A stretch of DNA of 64,000 bases from Armillaria gallica (taxonomy: Eukaryota; Basidiomycota; Agaricomycetes; Agaricales; Physalacriaceae), in NCBI GenBank assembly GCA_037576215.1, contig JBANDB010000004.1:2852001-2916000 (forward strand), in the 5' to 3' direction. Shown here piece by piece: positions 23,235 to 35,444 of this stretch; positions within the stretch are counted from its first letter, which is position 1; each line of letters opens with the position of its first letter. A model generated the notes under the pieces. It worked only from the letters and a program-made list of their open reading frames with translations, did no database searches and was not told the DNA's origin. The position numbers were made by a program, and so were the translations under genes.

Positions 23235-25473
23235 CCCGTTGTATCTCTATCCTGAAGCTATTGCGTGTACGTATGATTCAAATAGCCTATCTATTTGTGC
23301 CCCTGTTCTTCTCGTGCACTCTGTGAGGAATGGCATCCTTCAAACCGTACATTCGTATATCATCATTTACGCATGATCCGCTGGGCACCGACTTAACCAC
23401 GACTGTTCACCCTACAACGTAATGTGACAGACTTGGTCAATCTGGATGTTGTCCGTTCTCTGCTGAAGACCATTTTGATGAAATTTAAATGAGATACTAC
23501 ACAGGAATAAGTAATGGTAAATTAAATGAGTGAATCAGAAACATACCTCAGTCGTAATGATGAACTGAGGAAACAAGAAAGAGCGGGCGGCGCTACGTGG
23601 CTGCCGGCTGTGGAAGCTTCGGAAAAAAATATCTACAAATATATGTGCATAGTTGTATCGGTAATTACCATGTACCTCAACACATTTCGCACCGACGTCG
23701 CTTCCTGGTACACATGGAACAAAAACGGCTGTGAAGATTCCTGCTACATTAGTATTAAGACCTCAAACGGTGTTCACCAGCTCCCTAAACTCGCTCACCC
23801 CAATTGAGTAAGAACCGATATCGACTCTTTACACTCGCCTGCCTTACTTACTTATTGCTTACTCTGCTCTTCAGTGGTCTTCTCCCTCCGAGAGCAGCGA
23901 GTTCGCTTCATTGTCTCCTAGTCCTATGCTCTGCTCGAATGCAACTCGAATGCCTCCGACAAATGCTGTCCCACTCGACGTTTCTCTGGTGCTGGGACCC
24001 GTCCGTGTACACTATTAGATGGTCCCATTTCTGCAGTCGGCGGATAGCGCTCAGTTGTGTTGGCTGGCGGCTTCCTCCTTCGACCGGTTATCTGTCCTAT
24101 TTATTCTTATAGTCTTTCCCCATAGTCTCGCTTGGTGCATCTTCACCGTGCTGTGAGTTCTGAGAATGGGTACACTCGTCGTCGAGGTCTGTCATTACCG
24201 CAATTTTTTGCAGTTGTGTTGTATTCCGTCGGTCGCTGATGGCTTTAGATCTCTTGCGTGGGGGTACTTAGTTGGAGCTTGACCGGTCATAGCCCGCTCT
24301 TCAAGTATTATCAAGGCGCTGTATTATAGAATGGCGTGTAACTTAGTTTGTTGAATGTCTTGGCATTGATGGAGGTATACTCATATAGGCGGTATCAATG
24401 CTTTGAGTCCCGAGTTTAGTGACCGTTGCAACCAAGTAGTTACTCAAACCATATAGAATTCACCCACTTGAGCATCTCATCCATCGCGGGGTTTGCTCGT
24501 CTTATTATAGTTCCTCCTCCCGTCAGCCTTCATCTTCGGAATTTCTCACTTCTTTGATTCTATCCTTCTCGGGCCCTTCTGGGTTCATATTCACAACTGA
24601 AAATATGGTATTCATCTACTAGCTCTGGATAGACGCCTAGGGGAACAAAATCCCAAAATTGACTCCAAATAAAACGAGTTCCGCGTATGAGGCCCGCTTG
24701 CAAAATCGCAGCGAAGTTGCTCGCGACGCTCCTGTGTCTCGAGAATTGTATGGATAGTTGGACAAGTCCTATGTGGATAGTCGCGACGAGTCCCTTTCTC
24801 TCTCCCCACAACGAAAAATTCGGTGGTTGTGTTGGAACTGTACAGTCCCCTCGGGAAGTGCCGAACCAGTAACGATTCGTCATCTATCGTGAATCGTGAA
24901 GACAAGAAATATATCGATCCTATGAGAACACTCACAATCACTTTGATTGAATCCCCGAAACAGAAATTTCTCCGGGAAACGAACCAGAGTCTGTATTACA
25001 TGTGTACTACCTATAACCGTCATGATACACTACGGGACCAATATCGACCGTAAACACTACTTATTTGTATTCTTCCGTTATCGCCTAGCTTACTGCTCCT
25101 GGGTGCTTCTGCTCGACGACTGCGTGAGTGTGTTTGGCCCAGGATCGGGACGTTAGGCCTGGGCATTGTGCAAGTGATGGTGGTCATGTATATCGTAGTA
25201 GTAGTAGTAGTCGCACTGGCAGGTGGTCGTAGTTTGTACTAGTAGTACGGATCACTACCGTGCACGTCATGTCTGGAACCGGCGTTCACTGTGTGGACAC
25301 TGCCGTGTAATACTACCTACCTACCTACCATCGCTTCGTGACACCTTTAAACTCGATGATGGAAGAATCATACAGCGAAAGTCCAACTTCAGGCTTCAGG
25401 CTTCACAGAAACATCCGAAGAGATTTGTGTATAGTATGAAAAGAGTATCCGAAGTAGAGTCTAGTAGATGTAT
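23235..25473. other. Intergenic between NTPase copies A and B, nothing recognised
   Basis: Over 2.2 kb between two NTPase genes that converge on it (A on +, B on -), so both 3' ends face it. Short frames on both strands match nothing. A GTA triplet run lies at about 25195-25213 and a CTAC run at 25313-25330. Confidence 0.5.
25195..25213. repeat. (GTA)n microsatellite
   Basis: Six successive GTA triplets in an intergenic stretch. Confidence 0.8.
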
Positions 25474-27425
25474 TTAGACCATGCCATGAAACCCATTAGA
25501 GAAAAAATCGCCTCGAAGGGGCTCGTTACTATTGTTGTGGGGCGCTGGTTGGGGGAAGGCCTAAAAAAGAACATTAGACGAGACTGGATTGGGTATTGAA
25601 CGTACCAATGGAACCTCTTGGCAGAACACTCGACCCTGGCACTTGGAGTACCAGCCACTTGGCATTCTCCAAGCGTGGGGAGCCGAGTCTGGAACCACCA
25701 ACACAAAAATAGGCTTGATGCTTGGATTGACTTGCAAGATATCACAAATTACGTCAACACCTTTATCAGAGCCACCGTGTACAGTAGCCGTTGACATCTG
25801 TAGAACGTACAGAGCGAAAGAAGAGCTGACAGACGACACGTTCATAGCGGGCATGATGTTCGGACCGAAAAAGAGGGCGTCAAAGAGTGGATTGTTGGTC
25901 CTTCTTGGTATGTAGTACGCCGATAAGTCGAACTTGACTTCGCTGGCCATCGAGTAGTAGATGGGCCTCCGAACTTCATCGTAGACAGGGAGAGAGGAGT
26001 AGGAAGGAGTAGATCCTATATTCGTGCTGAACGTGGGTCCAGCGCTGTAGACCAACTCGTGCATTAGTGGAAGGTTTGGTCTAGTTGGTGTGATTTGACA
26101 CATGTACCTGTGGGCGATATTCTCGAAAGCCCACCCGCCCGCAATGCTCAGAGCAGAATGTTGCCCAAAGAGCGCAAGATATTTGAGAGATTCGTCGTGT
26201 TCTAGCTCCCAGAGCTTATTCCAGGCGCGCTCAGCGACGTAGGCAGACCGAAAGTCTAGTAGGATCTTGTCTCCAGAAAGAGGGTCTGTCGTAAGTCGGC
26301 GTCTCATGAGTATGATAGAATGTGACTCCTGCACGCAGGATGAATCGTACGACAGAAAGAGTTGTGCAAGGTCACGAAAACTGGATGACTTGAAAGAAGA
26401 ATCCAACCTCGTAGTAATAGGTGTAGGGAGCTTAGAAAGGATGAATGTGTTGATGTCGCGTATTACGGGACCGCACACGTGGATGGCTTGAGGAAGTTTA
26501 GATTCGTTCATATTTTGCTGTTCTTGAGTGTTGTCCAGAAGCCTAACACTGTTACAGCGTCAGTCATAGAAGCTAACAAGGAGGAATTATATCTGTACCT
26601 CAATAATAGCTCTTGGTCTGTCCAGGGATCCATGACGAAAGTGACGCCGTTTCTAAGCGCTAGCCAATCAAGGCGATCTTTGTCAGGAGATGTCGCAAAG
26701 ATTGGAAGGACGAGTCGATGTTCTGTTAGCCAGTGGGGTGGCGGGTCCTTTTTGCGGCGCCCGCTATCGATGAGAGCCCATACGGGCGTTTTGACGATTT
26801 CTTGGAGGTAAGAAGGGTGTATTCGGGTAGGACCATCATGTCTCATGATGTACGTTTCTCCGTTGAGGTGTAGGACAAGTTCCTCGCCATTCTGAAGCGC
26901 GCGCAGGAGAGCATAGAGTAGGAAGATTGACTTCCCGATTCCCGGTTGGCCGGTCACAACAATTCCACGACCTACACCGTGCGGGGTAGTGCTGAAGCTG
27001 CAAAGGCGACTGAACAAATAGACATATTCTAGGCGAACCAGTAGACGCCGATGTGATTGATTCAGGATATATGACATGTCCAGCTCAGGAAGGGCGATGA
27101 TGGTGTTCGCGATGGTCAAGTCAATTGAGGCGTTACGCCACCACCTGCGGTGCAGTTTCTCCAGGCACGGTAGCCAGACAGGAAAGGGCTCGGCCATCGT
27201 CCCGAGGCAAGTTGATTCTTGAAGCTGGTCGTTGTTAATAAGGTTGGCCATCCGTTGAATCCGGCACTCGCAAGGGAACGGCGGACCGTTGTTCCGGTAC
27301 ACGTGGAGGCTAAAAATAATTTTACCAGCAGTGGAAGCGATGCGAAAAGACAGCGACGGTTTTCTGGCATCTGCGATATACCGTGTTTGATTGGTTTCGA
27401 TTGAAAATTTCTTTTCCCCGTTCAA
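25474..27425 (-). CDS. RHSP/Crinkler-type P-loop NTPase with nuclease-like C-terminus, copy B (divergent)
   Basis: Exons 26599-27425, 25606-26548 and 25474-25560 give 618 aa. It is the most diverged copy but keeps the domain order: RRWWRNASID, LLVRLEYVYLFSRL, Walker A GQPGIGKS, Walker B-like VWALIDSG, LPIFATSPDKD, MDPWTDQELLL. At the C-terminus are YYIPRR, PLFDALFFG, LYVLQMSTATVHGG and PIFVLVVP. Here the Asp, the Gln and the following His of the endonuclease-like motif are all present, unlike in the sister copies, so this is the best candidate for an active member. The conserved phase-2 intron lies at 26549-26598. The family start corresponds to Met 27197; the frame stays open to Met 27425, whose codons lie in the copied eIF3a 3' flank. 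Confidence 0.82.
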
Positions 27426-27545
27426 ATCCAGTTACATGCTCCGATATTGAGCTTCATTATAGTAATGTGCTGATAGTAATGTACACATGCTAATCTATGA
27501 AAACCGTCCTTAACGAGTCCGATCCAAATGAGTGTCTAGTTTGTA
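27378..27545 (+). repeat. Copy of the eIF3a 3' flank
   Basis: Direct repeat of 17699-17865, with about 85-90 percent identity judged by eye. No eIF3a coding sequence precedes it. It overlaps the 5' end of the open frame of NTPase copy B, which runs on the opposite strand. Confidence 0.9.
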
Positions 27546-27748
27546 CAAACATATCACCGATTCCCCTCCTCTTTCACAGCTTCCGACATAAGATCTGTCA
27601 TTGGCAGAGATCAGGGATTGACTGTAGAATACAGAGATCACGGATTACTGACCTCCCCAAATAGAATTTTGTATGGATGACGAGAAAGGATTTTCAGGAT
27701 CATCCTCCAATATAGATGAATCCCGCCTGAGTAATTCATGAGAAAGGC
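27546..27748. other. Short spacer between NTPase B and CCH1 3' end
   Basis: Contains an imperfect direct repeat of the type AGAGATCASGGATT (two units about 30 bases apart) and the CCH1 3' UTR. No gene is seen. Confidence 0.4.
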
Positions 27749-30700
27749 TCAAGAAGACAGTCGAAGATATCCATACGGTAATTTGAAACTGAAATCGGTC
27801 CCTAGCATACTGATATCGCTGATCCTCCGACTGCTCCTCTGCAGACCACGGCCAGGACTGCCGCCAACAAGTACATCTGGAGGAGCGAATCGGTGTTCTG
27901 GTGTTGGGCTCCCTGGGGCTGAACCATATCCAAGGGAAGATATGTCGCGGGATGACAATAGAGGCGTCTCAGGCATTGTATCCACAACGATAGACGGAAT
28001 TTCTGTGATATGATTCAGTTTTATGGAGTGTGAATCAGTGTATACCGCGTACCTTTCGAGTCAAACCTTGACAGCCGTTTTTGTTCCATGTGTGCCAAGA
28101 AGCGACGTCGATGCGATATGGTCTTCAGCAAAGAACGGACACGATCCAGATTGACCAAGTCTGTTACAAGCTTATTGGTACGCGTCCGAGTAACGAGGTC
28201 GTGTAATCTGTCCAAGAACGATTTAACGACCGCCGAGCCAAAGACAAAGGGCTTACACTAGGGCCTCGTGATCAACGATGAGCTTATGGTGTGCCAGTAA
28301 AGTGAGCATTCCGGTGAACGAAATACCAACGCCTTGATGTGATACGCTTGCTTCGTGAAACAGTCGACTGTAGACAGCTCTCCGTTTCCTGACAGCGGCG
28401 TAGTCGATCCCATCGAGAGTTTTAGACAACTTAGCGAGATCAATCCCCTCAACTTCTCTTGGGTAGTGGTCTCCAGTAGCCTTCGATGCGTTCATAATAT
28501 TCGGTATACTGTACTCCGCGGGATAGATCCTAACTTCGAAAATACCGCTGAGTCTCTAAGGATGGAGGTGAGAAGACAGACCGCCTCAGCACAGGGCTAA
28601 AACGAACCGAAAAGAATGCAACAAAGCGGTTTCTCGGCAGATATCCCGTCTTCGGATCTGCAAACTCGGCCCATACCTTCTTGAAGGAACGCATCTGTTC
28701 TCGGGTAATGGACTTAGCGCCACCAGATGTTTGAAAGACATAGGAAAAGTTGTCGACGACAACACCTGCGGAAGATTAATCGCCAACAGCATGAAACAAG
28801 ACCTCCACTGTACCAGTGAACAGATTGACGAATATATACTAGACGTATTAGTCAGAATTATGAGAATATGAAGGAAGGAAAGAAAATGCACCATGCTTAG
28901 GACGTTCCATGCTATAAAGAGTGTAAAAGCCCATGCCACACTGCCACAATCTGAATCCGAAAGAGACGATGACGCATTTGTACAGCGTGGGTATATAACA
29001 GCACTGTGGCGATGTCAGACAAATGTATAGAGTATGATATGCAACACCCACTAGTCATGCATATATTGATTCCACCCTTCCCTATGAAGAAATCAGCGTC
29101 AATAGTGCTACTGTTGAGGTATGCTAACCACTTACCCAGTGCTCATGAAGGCAAGCATAACAAGAGCATTGGCGACGGAGTTATAATTCTGATTTCTGTT
29201 CTCCGCAGAACCCCATTTCGTCAAACTAAAGACCTCCACGTAGAGAATAGCGAAGAACCCGAAGAAGACGAGCCATAGAATGAGCAGGTTCACAATGGCC
29301 ATCAAGCTCGCCCTACAGGGTCTGTTAGAAATGTAAGCAGGCCACGGGAAAGCTCGCTCACATAACGGTTTTGAACAACTTATTAAGACTATTTGTCCGT
29401 TGAACCAGTTTGAAGGCGATGCTGACGAGAAATAACTTCTGTAGCTGCTGGGTCACAAACCCGCTTGATCCGAACCGAACGATGATCGTTGTCACGAAAC
29501 TACCTCCTGCAGAAATTATATCGAAGATGTTCCAGCCATTGGCGCGGAAACTATGCCAGCCGAGTCCCAAAAATCGCACGGCGACATCAATGAGATAGAC
29601 GAATGTCAATCCCAGGAAGAAGTCATCTGCAGAGTAAGGGCATCTTAAGTCATGGAATGAGAATGAACTGTTAAAGGCTCACTGCGAAAAGTGTCGGCCA
29701 AGTTTTGGTTGGTAAAGGTCTGAGTCCTGTAAAGGGTCAATACTAAATCTATTTCCAGACTAGTGTCACATACATGAGTGCAACGATGTGCAATATGTAC
29801 AGCACAAGCATTACTCTCGCCCACCAGCCATGCTTATGCACTGCTCTGTCATAACACCAGGCACGAAGTGCCCATGTTGGCCTTGACTTCGGTCTTTTCG
29901 AGGGTCTTTGACGGGTGATCAGCTTCTTCAAGTCGATCCACTCCCTTTGAGGCTTCGTGAGAAGGGCAGAACCAGTCTTCGAAGTAAAATTCCCGATGAT
30001 TATCCTAATACCGACCGCTTCGTCAGTGGTGGATGAGAGGACAGACCAAATTATTCTTACGAGACAAAAAGTGTCAAGATAATGACGCCTCCCAACAGGT
30101 TGTAGATCACAAAGAAGAGCGCATTGTATTCACTTGCATTCGTTGACGGTTGCTGATTGGCGCCCGTGATACTGGTGGCGACACCCATTGCATCAATCCA
30201 GCCTTCCAAAGACACGATTTCAAAGAGGATAAGTAGAGAAGACTTGAAGTTGTCGAAGGAAAACGTGGTTGATGGCGACGGATGGTCCCAGACTCGCGGA
30301 GCTACAAAACCGAATGCATTTCCATACACCGTAGTAGTGTATTCGTTAATGCAATCAGACAATCCTGATGCGTCGTTGTCGTTGCATGTATTCATCTTTC
30401 CAGCAAACAGGTTGAGACCCCATACGGCGTAAGGAATCATGTACAGAATGGCTAGAACGGCGGCGTCAAGGATACGGGAGGCACCGGAGATGATTAATGA
30501 CCGGAAGGATGTCCTTGTCGCGTCAAACAACGTGATGAACCTGAGGACACGCAACGCCTTGAGAGAACGCGTCAGTCGACTCAGTCCTCCGATGAAGATC
30601 AAAGTGGTCGTCACGTTGACCAATAAACCGGCCAAGATGAAGAAGTCGATGACGTTCCATACACTGTGAATGTACGCGTTCGGAGTAAACATGAATCCGT

Positions 30701-33700
30701 CAGCGACAACTTTGATAAGAAACTCGACGAGGAGGGCGAATCCAAAGGCAACTTCTGCCATGTCAAACCAGGCCCCACGAGCAAGCCCATTTTCGATGAA
30801 GTAGTTGCGGCGAAATTTCGGCGTAGCGATGATCTCCACTACAATTCCGGCCAGCACAATCATGAACAAGATGGTTTGGAAAATGGTATGCGCGACAGGG
30901 GAATGGGGTTGGCCAAATATACGCTCTCCATTGGCCGGCATGACAAGCTTCTGACAGGCCTTTCGAAGGACATTGTCCTGGGAAAAGAGCCAAAACGTCT
31001 TGTCATACGTGGGGTGATTTCGAATGAAGTCCGCCTTTCGGGCCTTTCGTTCGTATAGTGCATCATTCAGATCTTCTGTCGCAGTAGCCTCGGGGTTTAG
31101 AGATGCTAAAAGTTCTCTAAAGAAAGATATCAGAGAGACGAACCCCTAATTATCAGACAACATACAAATGCCGCTCCGTTTCTTCATCGTCGAGAACATG
31201 CTCTTCTCGGGTATATTGCTTCAGAGTTGCCAGTGGAACATCGTTGGACTCCGCCTTTCCAGCATACAACTGATGCAAAGACTTCAAAGACTTTGTAGCA
31301 TAATGCCTTGCACCCTGAGCCGTACGTGATCCTGCAGTGGGCTGTGGCATAACAAGATCGATAAGAGAAATTATCGGCAGAAGACCAAACGTACTGTGAT
31401 TGGAGACTCAGGTTTTGGGACGCTGTAGTCTTGAACAAGGGACTTCTGCATCGGGAGGATCAAATTGGAGGGCAGATTTTCCACCTTGACCTTGATAGGA
31501 TTAGCCGGTACCCAGCGATACGGGTTCAATCGTTTGAGCCATCCCGCACTGCTCTGTGTTTGATGAGTTGTCGCGTAGTAATTAGTCACCTGTTTGCCTT
31601 TCTTGGACTCTTCCGCGACATCAAAGTTCTCGTTGATAACAGCGATGAACATTTGGAGAACGATGACTGAAAAATCCTTTTGTCAAAGACCTCCACGACA
31701 AGGATACTCGAGCTTACAGTTGGCAAACAGCATCCAAGCGCAGATGAATATAACTACCACCACGGTTTGACCCAGCGCATCTTCCGCGCTAACGGCGCCA
31801 TATAAGACGTCTGTCCAATTTTCCGAAGAAAACACTTGATAAACATTCAAGAAGGCATTGAACAAGTTCGCAAAGTTCGCGGTCTTGTCTGAGTCATAAT
31901 CTCCGCGTAGTAGTTGGACCGATACAAGAGCAGCGATGTAATTGATCAAGATCAAGAACAGAGTCATGTTCAACAAACCGTACATGTTTCCGAAGACGGT
32001 CAACTGTGAGCGATGTCATTAGTGGACGTGACTAGCAATTCCATTCCCAAGCAAACGTACCAAAAGGGGCCGCATCCTGGGAACCTCCAAGATCACTCTG
32101 TAAAATCGCATTAGCTGCAAGATAGTCATCCAGGGATAGGCGCCGGAGTTGCGGATCACAGGTATCTGGATGATGCTCGTTCCAATAGCCAGGAAGGTGT
32201 CGAGATTATTCTGCGTTTCCTTGAAAAAACTTCGCCAATCGGGGAGGGAAGCTAAGATGCGTAGTATGATCTCTAGGTCGAAAATCAACGTGATCGCTAG
32301 TTCCCCGTAGTACATGACCATTTCGTGCACTTCGGAAACGTTCACAGTTCGCGTCGCTTGCAACGCAAGGGAGACCAGGGCAAGAAATACCCAGAAATAT
32401 CGTGTATGCTCGTAGATTACTTTGGCGATATTTTTATGTTGGACCTGGCGGCCATCTGTAGCGGGCCAACCATCATCTTGCTCGTCAGCGAGCTGTTCCG
32501 TTCTGGGACTAATTTTAACACCCTTCGACAACAAGTGAGGCGAATCATAACGTACGTTCCAGCACCAAAAGCACTTGTCTTGGTTTCCTTTCTGATTGCA
32601 GAAAAAGTGTTGGTAATGACAGCTACGAATAGATTGATGAGCCAGAAGTTGAGGATGACGACGCATATAATGAAGAACAAGCATGATATGAAGAACTCTG
32701 AATCTATCATTGAATACATCAGAGGTGACCACTAGCGGCTGAAGTTAGAACAATGAGCAATCTTTGGGAAATGGCGGTACGCACTCCATTGGCTGAAGCG
32801 ACGATAATGACTTGCAGAGCCGCATAGTACATCGTATCAAAACTTTCCACGTTGTTCTGTGGATTGTCTTGCTCCTAAAAAAGACCATCAATATGTCGCG
32901 CGCGAGCAAAGAAAGACACCATACCCGACAAACTTGCCCTATAGGGCATATGTAACCTTTACTCGTCGTTCCGGGTGTACCATCCAGCTGAATGTAGTTG
33001 GTGATGTTGACAGTATCTGGGTCAATATAGCCTCCACAAAACTGATCATCTATCTGGATTTCATCTTCGCCAAGTGTCGGACTTAAGTAACAAGCTCTCC
33101 GAAGAGAACCTTTGAAAGCTTGGACACCAATGATACTAGCGATCGCATCAGAACGTTTAGACGGAAACAGATACGATGATGGCTCACGAAAAGAGTATCA
33201 TAGCAAATAAAACGAAGTAGGCAACACTTGTTAGTAGCGGCCGTGCCGTCTTCAGTGAATGCATGATGGTCTGCGGGACCAAATTGACTGAGTTTGGATC
33301 GTTTAAGGGACCAAAGGACTTACAGTAGTGCCGGACGTAACGGTCAAGAGCCTCGCTGTCCTAATAACGCTCATTGCCCGAAAAATACCAATGTGCTTAG
33401 AGCCACGTTCAACACCAGTGGAAGCCAGTATGAATGATATCCAAAAGCTGACTATGGCCACAAAATCTATCCGACACCAACTGTGCCGTAGATACGGGAT
33501 GTTCCTGTGCGTCTTGTCATGGGCCTGTTTAAGACTGAGCTGAAAAGGCAGTAGAACGTAATCCGACTTGACGGACGAGTGGAACGGGTTGATCTGCGAT
33601 AAGAAAGTAGGCCTCGGCTCGAGGGTGAAACTTTGAGAGAACTGAACAGCATGTTTAGACTTTTCCAACGCAGTCGCATCATTTTCGGGGCCATTTAAAA

Positions 33701-35049
33701 TGTTGTCGTCCACGAGGGTTGCGCGGCTAGAAGACAGGGCGAATGGGCGGCTCAAATTACGATTGAAGTTGCGCAATCGCTGTGTGATGGAGAAATTGCG
33801 GGAGAGTGATGACTGCGCTGCTGCTGCAGAAGAAGATCCCGCAGCAGGCGTGATGTTCGCGTCGCGATGGGAGGAGAAAACGGTGAAGAGAGATGAGGCG
33901 GGAATTTCGGGATCAAATAGGAATCCAGATACACATATTCTAGCAAAAGCTTCCAAACTAAGCGATGTCAGTAGTTATTACCCAGGACGAGTGTCAAGAA
34001 CGCACGTAAATACAATAAATAGAACAAAAAGCACATAGTCTTCCCATGTTTGAAAATAGCCTTTGATGGTAGGGGGCGTTGAGTCGTCGTCTGCCAGCGT
34101 CAATGAAGGCGCGGCTTGAATAGTGAGTATGATAGCATTGAGGATAATTAACAGTAATATGACAGTTTCCGTCCACCTGAATGGATAGTCAGCCCAAGAC
34201 GAACGAAAAACTATTCTTGACGCACGGATACACGAGCATTCTATACAATGCCAACCGAACCCTACTCTGCGGTCCAAGACAGCATATCGTTCTGCCGCGT
34301 AAAGGCAAACGTTGAGTCAAGTCAGGTAGCTCCTCCTCCGTCTTGACCTCGTCTGGATCGTCATCTGCGAGGCGCATCTGTGTCTCCAGGCCGGCACCAG
34401 CAAGATTGACGACGCGCAGGGACATACGGCGTATGTTCTGGGAGACAGATTTGATGGCCGTACCCGTCTTCTTCAAAGGCGAGGGCGTCGCACTGTATCT
34501 GACCGTTCTCCTGCGCGACCTAGGCGTGGCACCGGCACCGCTCTCCGGGTCCTTGGCGCGATATTCCGACCATCTTTCACTCGGAGGGCTGCGCGACGTT
34601 AGCCCCACCTCGTCGTCGTCCTTCCCCCCGTCCATCTGGACGCCTTGGGCCTGTATTAGCGAAGTGGTCGACGGCCCTGCCTGGCCAGACGTATACGTGT
34701 CATTTTGGCCGTCGTCGTAGTGATTCACGATGGATGAATATGAAAAATCTCGCGAAAAGGGTGCAATATCGTCCGTTGGCGAGTCGAAAGGATCGTCGTT
34801 GACGGTATATACGGCTGGCGTTGTCGACGTATTGGCTGCAAACGAATGTGTGTCGAGTCCGCTAAGAGGGTCCTGCCCTGCCTCCACCCTTCCCCAGCTT
34901 CGTCGTCGAGTGACACGGTCGGAAGTGTCGAGGGACGGAGAAGGACTAGGAGGCGCTGAAGCAATCCCCGCTGGGGTTCCTGTCAAGTCGATGGCAGAAG
35001 AGGACGAATTGCGCGGTATTACAGAATGCTGAAGGTAAGTTTCTTCCAT
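27749..35049 (-). CDS. CCH1: Voltage-gated calcium channel alpha subunit Cch1
   Basis: Twenty-three exons, 2061 aa, all GT..AG and in frame: 34226-35049, 34006-34176, 33324-33957, 33188-33270, 32925-33135, 32785-32874, 32556-32731, 32061-32508, 31718-32003, 31395-31666, 31166-31341, 30061-31116, 29774-30004, 29683-29726, 29362-29626, 29136-29321, 29052-29081, 28892-29003, 28814-28838, 28608-28765, 28257-28555, 28053-28207, 27749-28002. After about 270 disordered residues come four six-TM repeats. Pore strings are ASANGW (Asn670), SSENWTD (Glu940), SLEGWID (Glu1428) and STGEGWNQ (Glu1719), giving an N/E/E/E filter. S4-like segments are visible, e.g. [11 protein letters not shown] in repeat III. 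The long C-terminal tail begins [17 protein letters not shown]. In yeast Cch1 works with Mid1 at the plasma membrane in store- and stress-operated Ca2+ entry. The gene looks intact, although NTPase copies lie on both sides. Confidence 0.96.
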
Positions 35050-35444
35050 TCAAGGACGTCGGCGTCGTCAGCGACGATGAGCAAAGGCGAAATATCAGAG
35101 TACGTTAGCGACCAAGATTCCGAGACCGAATGTGGTGGCTGTGCCTGCGTGGGAAAAGTAGTAATGCCCTCGATTTCACTGATTAAATATTCTTGAATTA
35201 TTCTTTAGCTTTTGTGCGAGAAGAAAAGTACTGAGGATCGGAGGAGCACAAGCAAAATGTAACTCTGAATTCATCATGGATCAGTGCATGCTAGCAGGAT
35301 TGCCAGTGCAACAAGAAGAGACAGAATATGTGTACATCATGCTATAATTTGAAGATACAACGTCCTGCGGGGTCATAAGCAAGGAAACCCCCCCGGCGTG
35401 ATTGGAATTACAGTGGCCATTTTTCAGTCTACATATAAGATAGG
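35050..35444. other. Spacer: CCH1 promoter and NTPase C 3' end
   Basis: About 400 bases between the CCH1 start and the stop of the next NTPase gene. A possible extra 3' exon of the NTPase (acceptor near 35428) ends at once in a stop. Confidence 0.4.
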
